From assembly GCF_042453785.1 (NCBI RefSeq), contig NC_091672.1, positions 5,494,001 to 5,558,000 on the forward strand: DNA of 64,000 nt, given 5' to 3'. Positions 33,745 through 48,013 of the stretch are shown here, piece after piece. The notes below the pieces were generated by a model. It was not told the DNA's origin and ran no database searches. It was given only the letters and a program-made list of their open reading frames with translations. The DNA is from Malus domestica. Taxonomy: Eukaryota > Streptophyta > Magnoliopsida > Rosales > Rosaceae. The first letter of the stretch is position 1. The number at the start of each line of letters is the position of its first letter. Position numbers and translations under genes: made by a program.

Positions 33745-35358
33745 CCTTATTTTAAGGAGAATTAGAATGACATACTCTGATAAAAAATGTATATATGGTC
33801 AATAATGGTACCATTTGACAATTTGACAACATAAGCATCTAGACATCCTATTAGTATACATATACCCCGGATATTACTAAGTTCGTCCTTTTAAATATGG
33901 CTAAAATAACAAAGACTTGTAACTCAATTGGTTAAAACATTGCACATTTACTCTCGAAATCTGGAGCTTGTCCCTCAATATCTATAGCAGAAGAAATAAT
34001 AAAAGATATGGTAAAAGTTAAAATTCATGCATGATTGTGTTTCCTATTTGCTATAATTATACAAGAGTTTATGTCATTGTAATTGTAAGGTGCCGTTAGC
34101 TCTGACTCTCGAGATATTTTCCAAAACAGCAGAGTCTTTAAATGACAGAAAACTTGAAGAGGTAATATGGACTTCATCCATGTTAATTTTCACAAACAGA
34201 CATTTTTCGTTGTTTCAACTGGTTTACCGTTAGGAGCTAATTAATTAATTACATTGGGTGTTGATTCGTATCCTTAAGAAAATGTTTAACTTTATTTTAA
34301 GTTTTTATGTGATTTTTAGGCTTTAATGAGGCAATGGAATATTTGTAAATAAATGTAAGTTTAATTCTAAATAATTCTAACAGGTCTAATGAAAGTCAGG
34401 GGCATGGCTGGAAAATAAATTTTTATTTTGCACGTGGGGTTTTATTGTTGGGTTGTTTTCTTTTAGTTTTTGTCCTCTTCATTAAAGTTTAAAAAGTTTG
34501 GAGAAGCTCTTTTCATTAAAGCTTCCATAAATTAATGCTATTAAAGAAGGTTTGTGATCAGTGGTGGATTCAGAATTTTAAACTCGGGGGCTCCCAATAA
34601 TAAAGGTCAAAAAATTTATAGACAAAAACAACATTGAAAATTTAAATATAATACATTTCATTCAAAAATCATATGCAAAACAATATTACAAATTATAAAA
34701 TCATAATTCAAGCGTCCATTACGAGGTTTCATAAGTTACTAGGGAGTATCTAAGTTATTGATTATCTAATATGGACTACTAATTTAAAACACCAGTCAAA
34801 TAAAACTCTCGCCAAACTCCCACTATCTTTCTAACCAAACACACCATTTTTCTCTTTTACTAGTTTCCAAACATCCACTTTCTCTCTCACTAAGAACACA
34901 GCTGCCATACCTCCACCAACCGCCTCCCTCCCCATTCTCCCAAAGCCAGGGCAGCTCCACCCCCAAATTTCACCAACCCATGACAGATCATACCCATCTT
35001 ACTAACCTTATGTAGGAAATTTCACCCATAAGAAAAATTTCTAAGGTGGTTGAACTAATTTGGGGAAATTTGGACTTATGTACTGCCCCGCCAGACGACA
35101 GATGGAGGAGAAGTGGATGGCACCGATGGATGAGACCATGGCAGAAGCAAGGAGGAGAGAGGTTGGAAGGGTCCCTATTTTCTTTCTTCTCCGTGAAGAA
35201 GACAGCAACTGTAACCTGCAACATGCAACCTACAACCTGCACAGACCTCATGCTCGAGTACGAGGGGTCCCCGGAAATTTCTAACAACGATTTAGGATCG
35301 CCGACGGGTCCTGGGACCTCCCAGGTCACTATGTGGATCCATCCTTGTTTGTGGTGTA
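33745..35358. other. Interior between minisatellite arms, copy 2
   Basis: Counterpart of 8371-9984. Single-base changes occur near 33776 and 34130. No gene is seen. Confidence 0.4.
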
Positions 35359-35719
35359 GTGTAGGCCACAATGTTTATGAAACTGAAGGAAGAATTAGGC
35401 ACTATTTCTAAAATTGGACCAATAAGTACACATTGTTTATGAAAACAAACAAAAACGAGAGTTAGGCATTATTTTTGGAACTAGACCAAGAAGTAGGTCA
35501 CACTGTTTTTGGAACTGCACCTATAAGTAGACACTATTTATGGAACTGGACCAAGAACTAGGTAATATTTATGAAAAATGAACCAAGAACTAGGCACTAT
35601 TTATGAAACTGAACCAAGAAATAAGCACTATTTATGAAACTGAACCAAAAAATAAGCACTATTTAAGAACTAGGCCACACTATTTATGAAACAGAACGAT
35701 AATACAACAGTGTTTATGA
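35359..35719 (-). repeat. ~31 bp minisatellite, inverted right arm, copy 2
   Basis: Counterpart of 9985-10345. Confidence 0.85.
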
Positions 35720-35970
35720 GACTACAAAAATTTAATGAAGTCATGAAGAAAAGAAAAGACAAAGTTCACGATGTAGTTTTTTCACAGAGAACTAGTAGTT
35801 ATTTATAGAAACATGTTATTTAAAGAAATGTTTGCCCACTGTATCAATCGCAAACATACAAAAAGTAATAGAAGGGGGTTAAAGTCTTCCCCAATTGTTA
35901 CAAAAAGAAGTAGCAGTTAACATAACCAATTAATATTACAGATATATACTAATATCACCCACTCACATTT

Positions 35971-36092
35971 TCAGCAGAGATCATTCTCCTCATCATTGCC
36001 ACGTTGTATTTTCGTTATCTCAACCTGTGCTCTCTCCATAATCTGCCTCTTCTGTAGTTCCAAGTCCTTGTGGAAATCCACCCTCATCTTCT
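35971..36092 (-). pseudogene. Trihelix-like last-exon fragment, copy 2
   Basis: Counterpart of 10597-10718, unchanged. Confidence 0.4.
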
Positions 36093-36832
36093 CTAAAACA
36101 AAATTAATCGATTTTGTAGTGTTTTTTTGAAGTAAAATTCATAGATTTATGGAATCACAAACATTCAAATATATACCTCTTCGTCGATGGTGTGCTTGGA
36201 TGAAAATTTTGGCTTTTGTTCGACTTTTTTTCAGCAATCGATCAGCCATTGATGACTTTTAGAGGTATTCAACTTGATTTTGATCTTCCGATTACTGAAT
36301 GTTGCTAGATTTTGAGCTTCAAATTTCAAATTTTAGGGTTTTTGGTTGGTTTACAGTAGAAGAATAACCATTTTCAAATTTTAGGTATTTTAAGGGTTGA
36401 GTTTGGTGGGAATTGATTGTGTGAATTTAGAGGATGACAATATTGTAAATATATGAAACTTTTAGCTGGTTGTGTAATTTTCCGTTAGGGATATTTTTGT
36501 AAATTGACTTTTTAATGTTTTGGGCTTAGAGAATTCAGCTCGTGTTCAAATTTTAGGGTTTGTCCTTATTGTTAATATTTAAGTCCTTTTGATTAAAGAA
36601 AATTTTAAGGTGGTTTTTTGTTAAAATAAAATTGGGTCAAATTTTTTTCATTAAAGTTCCCTTTCTTTTTTCTACATACCTCCTTATGTAGAAAAATAAA
36701 GAAGGATCGATGTGTGAGAGAGATTATGAGTAAGTTCCTAAATACTTTATTTAACTTTGATACTTGGTTGAACCATTTTGAGTTCGCTTCTTTGTGAGTG
36801 TATGAAGCTAAGTTTCTTCCATTTACACCCAC

Positions 36833-37115
36833 CGTCACATCTCGGCCCGAGTCCACCATATCCAGGGCCCGCTTTACTACTGTAGCACGATATTGTCCGT
36901 TTTGGGCTTACCATTCTCTCATGGTTTTATTTTTTGGAACTCACGAGCAACTTCCTAGTGGGTCACCCATCCTGGGAGTGCTCTGGCCTCCTTCTCGCTT
37001 AACTTCAGAGTTCCTACGGAACCCGAAGCCAGTGAGCTCCCAAAAGACCTTGTGCTAAGTAGGGATGAGAATATACATTCAAGGATCACTTCCTTGGACG
37101 ATGTGGGATGTTACA
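36833..37115 (-). mobile_element. Cassandra solo LTR, copy 2
   Basis: Counterpart of 11459-11741 with one T to C change near 37092. Confidence 0.85.
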
Positions 37116-37618
37116 CTCATAGGTCATGCACCTAACGATGATGATGACTGCTATTTTTTCCTTACTTTTATTTATTTATTTAAACACCGTGATATAGCTA
37201 TTTGATTTATAGTTTTCATATTTAGTTTTTGATTTCCAGTTTTAACTTTTTTGAAAAACGAAATCTAAAATTTTGTTTGGTAACTATTTTCAGTTTTCAT
37301 AAAAACGAAAACTAAAAATCTAAAAGTGAAAACTCAAGGAAGTAGTTTCAGATTTTGGTCTTCAGTTTTCAATTTTTTTTGAACTCTGAAAACCAAAAGA
37401 AATTACCAAATAAGATTTTTTTTTCAATATTAAAAAATGTGAAAACTGGAAGCGAAATGGTTATCAAACAACTCCTTAGTTAAATGGAAATTAACATTTG
37501 GGACCAAAAGTGCACGTTTGGTTAACATGGATCTCAATTCACAAATTTATAGTTTAGGAACAAAAATTAAACCAGATTGACAGTTTAGTCACCAATATAT
37601 GAACAAAAATTAAACAGG

Positions 37619-37855
37619 ACACAAAATTTCAAAGAAATGCCTTAAATATTCATCCCAGGGGTTTGAGAAGTACAAGAAAGACAGGTAAAATGAAAAGAAC
37701 AATGTCTACGGGAAACTAATCACAACAATATACTGCATTTGTCAACATGCACCAACACCTTCTCAGTAGCAGCCTTCTGAAGCAAAGTTGTACTCGACGG
37801 GAAAGTTAAGTTGTCAAAAAGCAGAAGCAGCCAGTGGTTCGACGTTGGGAAGTGG
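37619..37855 (-). pseudogene. Truncated PP5-like 3' end, copy 2
   Basis: Counterpart of 12244-12480. Confidence 0.75.
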
Positions 37856-38014
37856 CACGCAGCGGCAGATCCATAGAGGGGCCAAATTATCATTGCAAAC
37901 GATTAGTGGTGGGATATAAAAGTGAAGGAGAGAAATATTTTCTCAAATCAACGGAGAATGTGTCTTCATATCAACTGGAGATTTTGTTTAATGAATGAGC
38001 TGTTATATATATTT

Positions 38015-39291
38015 TATAAAAAATGATAAATATTTTTAAGACTTGAAATACAACAAATACAAACCCCTATACATGTCACTTGCAATTGAGAGGTGAGTTG
38101 TTCATTTTTGTATAGGGTCTCAGGGCACTTGTAGGTCAAATTTATATACAATTAAATCATCAAGTTGACACAGAGTATCCGCTGTAGCAATAGTTAAAAC
38201 AAAGATTACGATTACAGGTTTAAACCCCGGCAGGAAAACTTTATTTTTTTTCTTTCTATTTTATCATAAGCAGTAGTTGAATAAAACCATTGAAAATTTC
38301 TATGTTATCGCAAGCAATAGTTAAATAAAGAGAACTTTAACGAAAAACTTTCGGTACTATTCACTTTAATGAAAACCCACATTTTTACACTAAAAAGTCA
38401 ATCCTGGTAGTATTCACTTTACTCTTTATTTTGTCCTTATCGTTAAAACTCAAAGTTTTCAAGCCATTTTCATTATTTTTCCTTTAAATAAAACCATTGG
38501 AAACAAAACGCCAAGTCGGGATGTAGCTCGTTATGCATAGGTACGAGGTTTAATAACCTGCATCTTCATTTTTCATTTTTCCTTTTATTTTTGTTCTTAA
38601 CAACATGTTATTCATCTGCTTTTTTCAGGTATCTCATTTTCCAAGTTCTGTTTTGCTCTCTCTATAATTCTTCAGTGAAATACGCAAACAACATCCCCTT
38701 AAACGTCAAATGCAATTTTTTTTTTTGTAAAGTTGTCTTGAGGCATTTGCAGGTCAATCATTTGTAAACATTTATATATAATTAGTTGCTCAAGTTGTCA
38801 TAAGCATCTGCTGTAGCAATGGTTAAACCAAAGTTTATAATTCCGGGTACAAATCCTAGCAATGGAAGATTTTTCTTTTCTTTATTTTTTTTTTATCTCA
38901 AGAAATAGTTAAATAAAACCATTGAAAACAAAATGCCAAGTTGGGGATGTTGCTCGCTATGCAAGCGGAAGGCCCGAGATTCGATAACTTGCATAACCAT
39001 TTTTCATTCTTCCTATCATTTTGGTTCTTAAATGACATGTCGTCCATCCATTGTTTTTTGTTTGTCTCAGTTTCTAAGTCATCTCCTGATCTATCTCTCT
39101 GCTCTCTCTATAATGACATGAAGTACGGGGTTCGATAACTTGCATTTTCCAAGTTCTCTTCTGCTCTCTCTATAATTCGTCAGTGAAATAGGGGAAGGAC
39201 ATCCCCTTAAATGTCAAATGCAATTTTTTTTTTGTAAAGTTGTCTCAAGCAATTTGCAGGTCAAGCATTAATAAACATTTTTATACAATTA
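38015..39291 (+). repeat. Local tandem repeat field, copy 2
   Basis: Counterpart of 12640-13915, including tRNA-Ala-like relics at 38517-38568 and 38943-38998. One T run (near 38885) is one base longer. Confidence 0.75.
38330..38483 (+). mobile_element. Mutator-like MITE B, copy 2
   Basis: Counterpart of 12955-13108. Its first base differs (AGGAAC-like, G to A) and one T to C change lies near 38464. Confidence 0.85.
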
Positions 39292-39295
39292 ACCA

Positions 39296-39784
39296 CTGTT
39301 CTAAAAATCTCCGCCTAGCGCCGCCTAGGCGCTAGGTGGTTGTCAACTGTCATGATTAATGCCTAGGAGTTTGAAAATTAAGAAAGGGTGTCTAAACCTG
39401 CTGAGGCACCAGTCTAGACCGCCTAGGCACCGGCCTAGCCCTTCTAGACCCGCTTAGGTTGCGTCTCACTTAGACAGAAAATATATAACTTACATTTTTA
39501 ATTTTAATTTTTTTTCAATAGATTGTAAGAGACTTGTTGAATACTTAAATGAACACACCTTATAGGCTTGTTCCCCATGTTTTCAGTATGTTCTAATACT
39601 TCATAATATATATGTTATTCGATTTTGTTGTTTATCATCAAAGTATATATATTTTAAGTATAACATACACTTATTTACACGAAATATAATAGATTTACTT
39701 AAATCCACCTAGGTCCTGCCTAACCGCTTAGACGCTAGGCTTCAGTCCGCCTTCCGACTAGCCTACCGTCTTTTAGAACCTTGA
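39296..39784. mobile_element. MITE with GCCTAGGCG-rich ends, copy 2
   Basis: Counterpart of 13920-14408 with one A to G change near 39749. Confidence 0.6.
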
Positions 39785-41145
39785 TCATGGATGGTCCTAT
39801 ATGGCAAATACCAACATCTTTTATCATTTTGCTCCTACTCCAACTTTGTAGTGATGCCTCCTCTTGTACAATGGAATATATTCTCTAAATCCTTTTGAAG
39901 AAAATATTGGGTTGTGTGTATGAAAACCTAAATACTAGTAGTTAAAATATGTATAACAAATATTGATAGAGGGGGCTGTTATTGACCAAACTTTTATGAC
40001 ATACCAAACTCATGTTTAATGCAATGAAGAAACTACCATCTTACTAAGCAAGAAATCTTAATGATAATCGAAAAATAATAAAATAAATACAAATAAACAT
40101 AATATTATTTTTATCAGTAAATAAACATAATAGTCTGACATGTTTTAAAGGAAATATACAGTTTTAAAAGATTAATGTTTAGAATAAAATTAATGTCCAA
40201 TTGTAAGTGAGAGGTCTAAATAGATGAAGATATTTTTTTTTTCCTGAAAACATATATATGATATTATCTACCTTAAGGGTGGGGTGGAGGGGTGGGCTAA
40301 ATCTCATGATGGACAAGCCATAATAATTTGGAGAGAATCCACCTTTGGTGAGAACCAAACTTAAGACCTCTCACTTACAAGTAAAGAAAAATATCACTAG
40401 ACCGTAAATTAGTAAATGAATTACTTATTAAGGAAAATATCCATTACAATCTCCACGAAAAATGGTAAGATTAAATGTAACAAGTTTATTTTATTTATAA
40501 TTTATTTATTCATTCATGTCTTCTTGCCGTCCTAAATTTTAATATTCTCAAAATGAATAATTATTCTCTTCTACTTTTAATATACATTGAATATATAATG
40601 AGTGTGTCACTAATACTAAGTGTGATATCTAAATTTGACTCTTATAAATAAAGAATTCGATACCTAATTATGGCTACCCACTAAGCTTATCTTAAATCTT
40701 CACCATTGTATACATTAAAAATAGGCCTAATTCGTAAAAATAAAAAATAAAAAATAGGATTTAAGCCTATGTGATGAAGTCTGTTAGGATTACACCCAAA
40801 ATTGAAATTTTCATCAACTCTCCGTTATTTATTAGCATATGAGCCACACATATGAGGCTAAAACGGAACTCTTCATTAATTGGGAGGCTACTTTATCTTT
40901 TTAGCCCCACATGTGAGCCTCATGTGCTTGCAATTAACGGATAATTGACGAAATTTTTAATTTTGGGCCTAAATACTAACAGACTTCACCATAGGGGTCT
41001 AAATCCTAATTTTTTGTTATGCCATGGGCTAGCTTCCGACTACCCTATTATCATGGGGACTATTGATCCAACTAAGCCTTAAAAATAACACAAAGACAGT
41101 CAATCATGTGGTTTTACCAACTCAACCATATGACACGAGGGGTTT
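39785..41145. other. Intergenic, copy 2
   Basis: Counterpart of 14409-15769. No gene is seen; one G to C change lies near 41121. Confidence 0.45.
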
Positions 41146-41806
41146 TGTTACATCCCACATCGTCCAGGGGAGTGGATCATATAAGCCTTATATGTATATT
41201 CATATCTCTACCTAGCACCAGGCCTTTTGGGAACTCACTGACTTCGGATTCCATTAGAACTTCGAAGTTAAGCTAGTTTGGACGAGAGCATTCCCATGAT
41301 GGGTGACCCATTGGGAAGTTCTCGTGTGAGCTTCTAGAAACAAAACCGTGAGGGCGTGGTTGGAGCCCAAAGCGGACAATATCGTGCTACGGCGAAGTCG
41401 AGTTCGAGATGTGGTGGGGGCCTGGGTCGGGATGTGACAATTTGGTATCAGAGCCAATCCCTGGCTGAAAGTGTGCCGACAAGGACATCAGGCCCTTAAG
41501 GGGGGGGGGTGGATTGTTACATCCCATATCGTCTAGGGGAGTGGATCCTCTAAGCCTTATATGTATATTCCCATCTCTACATAGCACGAGGCCTTTTGGG
41601 AACTCACTGGCTTCGGATTCCATTGGAACTTCGAAGTTAAGTGAGTTCGGATGAGAGCATTCACATGATGGGTGACTCACTGGGAAGTTCTCGTGTGAGT
41701 TCCTAGAAACAAACTGTAAGGGTGTGGTCGGGGCCCAAAGCAAACAATATCGTGTTATGGCGAATCGAGCCCGAGATGAGGTGGGGGCCTGGGCCGGGAT
41801 GTGACA
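41146..41806 (+). mobile_element. Cassandra TRIM, complete, copy 2
   Basis: LTRs are at 41146-41439 and 41515-41806. The G-run polypurine tract has one more G than copy 1. GGTTT flanks both sides. Confidence 0.93.
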
Positions 41807-41811
41807 GGTTT

Positions 41812-44443
41812 CTTTAGCCAACAAGCTTGGGGTATGAATTGGCTAAAAAATGCCAAGGATCTTAACTTGATTAATTCTTTTCTTGAATAAAATAATATAA
41901 TTGAATTAAAGAGTAAAATGGTTGGGTTAAATTAATAATAGGCCAACCACAAAAATTTGGTATCGAATTCGACATTAAAATTCTAGCGGAATAAGAATAT
42001 ATATTTTTTTGTTATGGAGATTTTCATCTCTGAACACTCTCACTTTAATTTAAAAGTTTCTTTGGACACCCCATTGAAATTTATAATATTTCAAATTTGA
42101 CCCTAAATTAAAGCTCACTTATTAATATTAAATGAATATTAAATCAACAAAAAGCGGCGATGAAGCATCCAAGAGGAAAACCTAACAAGCCTGCCGTCCA
42201 AATTCTTTGTTCTTCTCATCCAACTACTATTTTGTACAATTGCATTTTCAAATTGCGTTTGTTCTACTCTTCATTTATGGTTACCCTAATATAATCTAGA
42301 GGCACTGAAGGAGATTGAGGATAAAAGGGGCATGTTGGCGTTATGTCAGTTTAAAGATGCCTTTGGAAGTCTTAATAGGCATTAGGCTCTTTTAAATGAG
42401 TTATTGTTAGTGTTAGGCATGCTACTATTGACTCAGGCCAATAGAAAGATTGTATGATGTTATTGTTAGATCATAAACTTCTGCCACAAGTAAATAGAGC
42501 TTCTAATCAAGAGACCGTGTTATAGTGGGGTTAAATCTATGTTAAGTTATTTTCTATGCCTCGTTAAGCCAAAGACTTTAAATATTTTTTTGTGTATGCC
42601 AAGTGATAATCACAAACCGGTCGAGTATTGATTTAACTCAGTATGTAATTTTCATATAAATGTAAGAAGATAATGTAGGACAAGTTACATGAAAAGGGAA
42701 AGACAGAAGGTAAAGAAAGTTAGACACTTGTTATTTATTCAACAACGAAGTAATAACTTGAACAACAAATTAATAACTTGAAGAAAATGCAAATTACAAA
42801 CAATCAGACAAAAATTAAATTTATTCGGACAAGTCCAACTGCCAATCGGGCAAGTTTTTAATAATAGTAAAACTAAAAACGAAATCTTTTTATTATTTGC
42901 GTAATTATGAAAGCATTAAATATATATAAGAAAGTCATGCATGAATCTAAACAAGCGACAAATTTTGAGTGGGCAGTAGTGCCATTCACGAAAATCCAGT
43001 GACAAGCTGAGCCTCACATGAATTTTCTCCGCATGAAGAAACTGTGTCCAGCCTCTACATTTTTATTTTATTGATATAATTGCATTCAAATAAAACATGG
43101 CAACTGTGGATGCAAATTTCTTCCTCCTTGATCTTGGACAAAATTGCACCTACAAATTAAATAACACATTTGGTTATGGCCACAAGCCTCACGCGCCCAC
43201 GATGAATGGGGGGGCTTTGGCCAAAGAACCTCCGATGCCAAAGTTAGAATTTAGAGAGAAATAGTGTTTAGAGAATTTTGGGATTTTTGCAAGAGTGTTG
43301 GAATTGGTTTTTTGGTGAGAATGAGAGTATATTTATAGGGATAGGGGTGGCTAGGGTTTTTTGGGTTTAATTTAGGTTTAATTAGGAGTTACCAAATAAT
43401 TAAAAAGGGAAAATGGTGGAAAAGGTAGAGAATATGATAGGCTCTTTTTGGATGGGAATGGCCGGCCCTTGGTGTGATTTTTGGGGTATAATGGGTGATT
43501 AAATTAGCCTTTAATATATTGATTATATTAATTGGTTGAGGATGTTATGGAATGTTTGAAATAAATGGCTAATTGAATAAGGAAAAAATGAGGTAAAAAC
43601 ATATATGGAATGAAATAGGTTTTGAATTGTTACCCATTTTGGGTACTCCTGACTTGGTTGATGGATGATTCTCCACTGCTCGCGTGTAGGAAACTCGGTA
43701 TGCCTCGAGGGTATTTTTGTCCTCTTTTGTCCAAAAGTCCACGTGTCGCCTAGTGAATATTTTTGGCTCCACAGCAACCACGGCCACTGACAAGTAGCTG
43801 ATCAAAGCGACGGAGCGTAGTTAACCATTTTCATATTTAGATTTCAATTTTAGATTAAGGTATAAGTTTTTGGGTTTAAGTGTTTTAACTTGAAGATTAG
43901 TGATCCGTACGCCAAAACTGATAAGATTTGGAGAAGAGTTGATGTTGTTGCCAAGAGAAAATAAGATTCACAGTAGCTCAAACATGGAGCTCTGCTTCTC
44001 TCTTTTATTCATGGGGGAAGAGAAACGACTACGTAGCCAAAACTCATAGAGCTAAGCTTGGGACAAAATCCCAAGTCAGCTCAAATCCTAACCATCCATT
44101 GGCTTTGAATCACACGATGGTGGTTAAGAGGAGGCTGAAATATCTCTGTGTGTCTTCCCTGTCGTGGCGAAGCCACCTGCTGGTCATTTAAAAAAGAAAG
44201 AAAGAGAAATTAGGTCAAAAATAAAAGTTTACTAATGCAAAGTCAAATATAAATGAGGACCATCACCTCCACTAGGCGTTAGTTTGGTTAATTTTGGTTA
44301 AAATTAAACAACCCAATATTCTTTTGAAGCATATATATATGTAAGTCCTCCCATTTAGTTTACTTACCAAACCACCAATTTTTTTTAACCCATCATCACC
44401 TTTGCATTTGGCTCTGTCTCTCTTCTTTTTCTTCTTCATTGGG
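41812..44443. other. Intergenic and GDSL upstream region, copy 2
   Basis: Counterpart of 16435-19066. Single-base changes are seen near 42710 and 43167. No gene is seen. Confidence 0.4.
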
Positions 44444-45423
44444 ATGCACGTAGAAATTATGAAGCCATTTTTGTGGGTGGTCCCAATTTTGTTGTTGGTT
44501 TCAATCTTACATTATTCTTGTTTTGTTGATGGGGCACCACAAGTTCCATGTTACTTCATATTTGGAGACTCATTATCTGACAGTGGAAACAACAATGGCC
44601 TTTTAACGTTGGCTAAAGCAAATTATAAACCCTACGGCATTGATTTTCCAAGAGGTCCAACCGGAAGGTTTTCCAATGGACGTAATTTGGTTGATGTTAT
44701 TGGTCAGTCGTTTGGTCTTTTTGCACAAAATTTAGTGACATTTCTTTATGTTAAAAGTCCAATAATACTTTGTTAAAAAAAAAAACCAAATACTTAACTT
44801 TACATTCAATATATCAAGTGGCTCAGTGGTAATGACGCAGATTGCGACTCCCCAGTAAACAAAAAAATGTGGGAGGTCTTGGGTTCGATACTCCGAGCTG
44901 GTGAGTCTACTTGTGGCCACGGGCTGGTGAAACTTCCCCATAGTCACTCCGGTCCCTAAAAGAATGGATAACCGTAACTTACCACCAGTTGTCTTCCTTT
45001 TTATTGCCAGAAAAAAAACTTTATATTCAATATCTAATCTAACCATAAATATCGAATACATTTGTTTTTAATTTCGTACTTATGTTTTCTATTTTGCTTA
45101 TGAAATTCATGTGTTTTATTTTGTTAACAATTTTGGTTATTTTTGGGTAATTTATAAATCGATTTATTGATATGTTTTTTTTTTTTTTTCTTAAGATTGG
45201 TACATTTTTTTTTTGTATTGATACATAGAAAAGGAAAAATGCGAGGGGAAAATGGAAGAGATATGATACACTTTTGGTACATAGATAAGTAATTTATAAG
45301 TCGCTTATTTGGTACACTTTTTGGCATAGCAAGTGGTGGACATGACATTCTTTTTTCAATCTATTACCTCTGGAGTTTAAATCTTCCATTTTATTAGTGT
45401 AGTAAATAGTATTATCGCTTGTA

Positions 45424-45459
<36 letters not shown>

Positions 45460-46900
45460 TCTTAGCATGAACTCATTTATAAATCTACATCATCATGCTA
45501 ATTAGTTTAACATTTCATCATTACAGCTGAATTACTAGGCTTTAGTCATTACATTCCACCTTTTGCTGCTGCAATAGGATGGAAAATACTCCACGGTGTG
45601 AATTACGCATCCGGTGCAGCAGGTATTCGTGATGAATCGGGACGGAACCAGGTAACTATATAATTTCACACTCATTAATTTTTCTTTCTAATTATTCACG
45701 TACGTTTTTATTTTTATTTATTTTTTATTTTTTTATCTTTATGCTTGATTTTCCCTGCAAAGTTATGTTATTGGAACAACAAATATCTCTATAATACAAT
45801 ATTTAATTTGCAGGGTATGAGAGTAACCTTTAATAAGCAGTTGGTGAATCACCAAAACATAGTAAGACAGATTGTTTCCCTTCAGGGAAATAATAATTCA
45901 GCAGCTATCCAGTACCTGGGAAAGTGCATATATACAGTTACAATTGGCAGTAATGACTACATTAACAACTACTTTATGCCAAGGTTATACTCAACTAGCC
46001 GCCAATTTACCTCTGAGCAATATGCAGGAGTTCTTATTCAACAGTATTCTGGGCAAATAAAAGTTAGTGGTAAAACTTTGATGTTTCCCGATTCTAGTTT
46101 AATTTTCTCTTCCTAGACACGAGCATGCATGTTATGTTATCAAACTGTTAATTTAGAAAACAAATAAGGTGAACTCACTGTTATTCAAACGTTCATTCTA
46201 AATTCACAGTATGACGACATACCATGTGTGATACTAGTAAGAGATTAACCTATTCATATTAACTAAAAATATGTTATTTACGTCTACTCGCTGAATAACT
46301 TACTGGAATGCTAGACGTTGTACAATTCTGGGGCAAGAAAGATAGCCCTTTTCGGGCTCGGTACAATTGGTTCTATACCCTTTGAAGTGGCTATGTGCAA
46401 TCGCAGCACAAACAACGTCTCTTTATGCTCAGATAACATGAACAGTGCAGTCCAAGTTTTCAACGCAAGGCTTCAATCACTTGTCGATGACCTTAACAGC
46501 AACCTAACCGACGCTAAGTTCACTTATATAGATTTCTACGGGATTGGATTATCCAGTGCCGCTGCATCTCTTGGTACGTAACTATTTTCTTATATACTTT
46601 CTTTCGCTTGGTATTTAACATAATTAATCTCAATTAGGGTGGAAAATAAGTGTAGAGCTTTATCAGTTGTTTGGTATTCCAGGTTCTGTGATTTTTGATG
46701 CACCATGCTGTGAGGTGGTACGTGAGACCGGGCTATGCGTCCCCTTCAATACCCCATGCCAAAACAGGACTCAGTATTCCTTTTGGGATGCAATCCATCC
46801 TAGTGAGAGTTCAAATGTTGTTCTAGGCGGAAGAGCATACAATGCCACGCTTCCTACTGATGCTGTTCCATTTGATATTAATCAGCTAGCTCAAGCGTAA
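44444..46900 (+). CDS. GDSL esterase/lipase, 5 exons, copy 2
   Basis: Exons are 44444-44702, 45527-45651, 45814-46062, 46315-46573 and 46683-46900. I see no coding difference from 19067-21525, so two identical enzymes would be made. Intron 1 is two bases shorter because of changes in T runs near 45175-45215. Confidence 0.92.
44813..45016 (+). mobile_element. tRNA-derived SINE in GDSL intron 1, copy 2
   Basis: Counterpart of 19436-19639 with the same flanking duplication and the same mismatch, so the SINE was in place before the 25 kb duplication. Confidence 0.85.
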
Positions 46901-47575
46901 CTGCGTGGTAAAAATGAAGAGAATAATAAAGTTTCTGCTACTTACTACTACAGTCTAGTGGTAATATCATTTGTTTCAAAAAATGAAAAGCTTCTTATAT
47001 TATAACGAAATAAAATACAACCTCCCACTGTCATTGCATCGCAGTTGTAAATAAATATACTACCCTATCAGGGTTTTTTTTTTTTTTTTTTGTAGGAAAA
47101 TTTAATAGTATTGAAGAAAGTTGAAGTTTCACGGTAAATCAATTGGTAATATGTGAAGTAGCCCAACTTACTTATAAGCTTATGCAAGGTCTATTCTCTC
47201 ATCAATATGAGATTCTTTCTCAATAAGTAGAGTTAGTGATCCTGCAAAAATGATCGTGTGGCCCATATATTGACACATCAAAGTTTAGTGCTTAAAATTG
47301 GAGCCTTACAGGACATTTAAAAAAAAAAAAAAAACAAAAATAGTCTTGTATAACCGCCAGAATTTGTATGCAAGATGAGCCTAGCTACCGGAGTGCCCAT
47401 CAACCGAGCCGCAAGGTTTGAGAATAAGGTGGGATCCCTGAATGTAGTGGTCGGTGAATCACTGATCAAAAAGCTGATTTTGGAGAGATTATTCATCCAT
47501 GTAGTGGCTGGTGAATCAAAGAAATTCTAAGGTCTAGAGATAGGATCAGGTCATCCCTACGGACTAAGACACAAA

Positions 47576-48013
47576 GGCGTTTGTTGCGTCGGACTATCTC
47601 GGACTGGACTAGCTTTAAGGATTAAGCTGGACTAGCTTAGACTAGACTAAGCTGGACTAACTTAGTGAAGTGTTTGGTGCAGTGTTGGACTAAGAAGCTG
47701 GATAATAACAAATTCTAATATTATATTATTTAATATATAAATTATTAATATTTTATTATGATCTAGGTGACCGGAGATGACGAGGAGTCTATCAAGAGTG
47801 GTTGTTGAGCATGACGAGGACGAGAGGAGATAGTCTTAGCTAGTCCCATGGTTATTGGGGGGTCTCGCTAAGACCTCTTAGTGAAGGGTTTTGTCCATGC
47901 TAGTCCCCTTTAGTCTCATTAATGTTAGTCCCAGCATGGAACAAACACCTTATTGGACTAACAGCTAGTCCAGTCCAGTCCAGTCCCACTTAGTGAGGGC
48001 AAACAAACGCCCC
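47576..48013. mobile_element. MITE with GGGCGTTTGTT ends, copy 2
   Basis: Counterpart of 22200-22638. One G has been lost at the left terminus (AAAGGCG) and one C/T change lies near 47620. Confidence 0.65.
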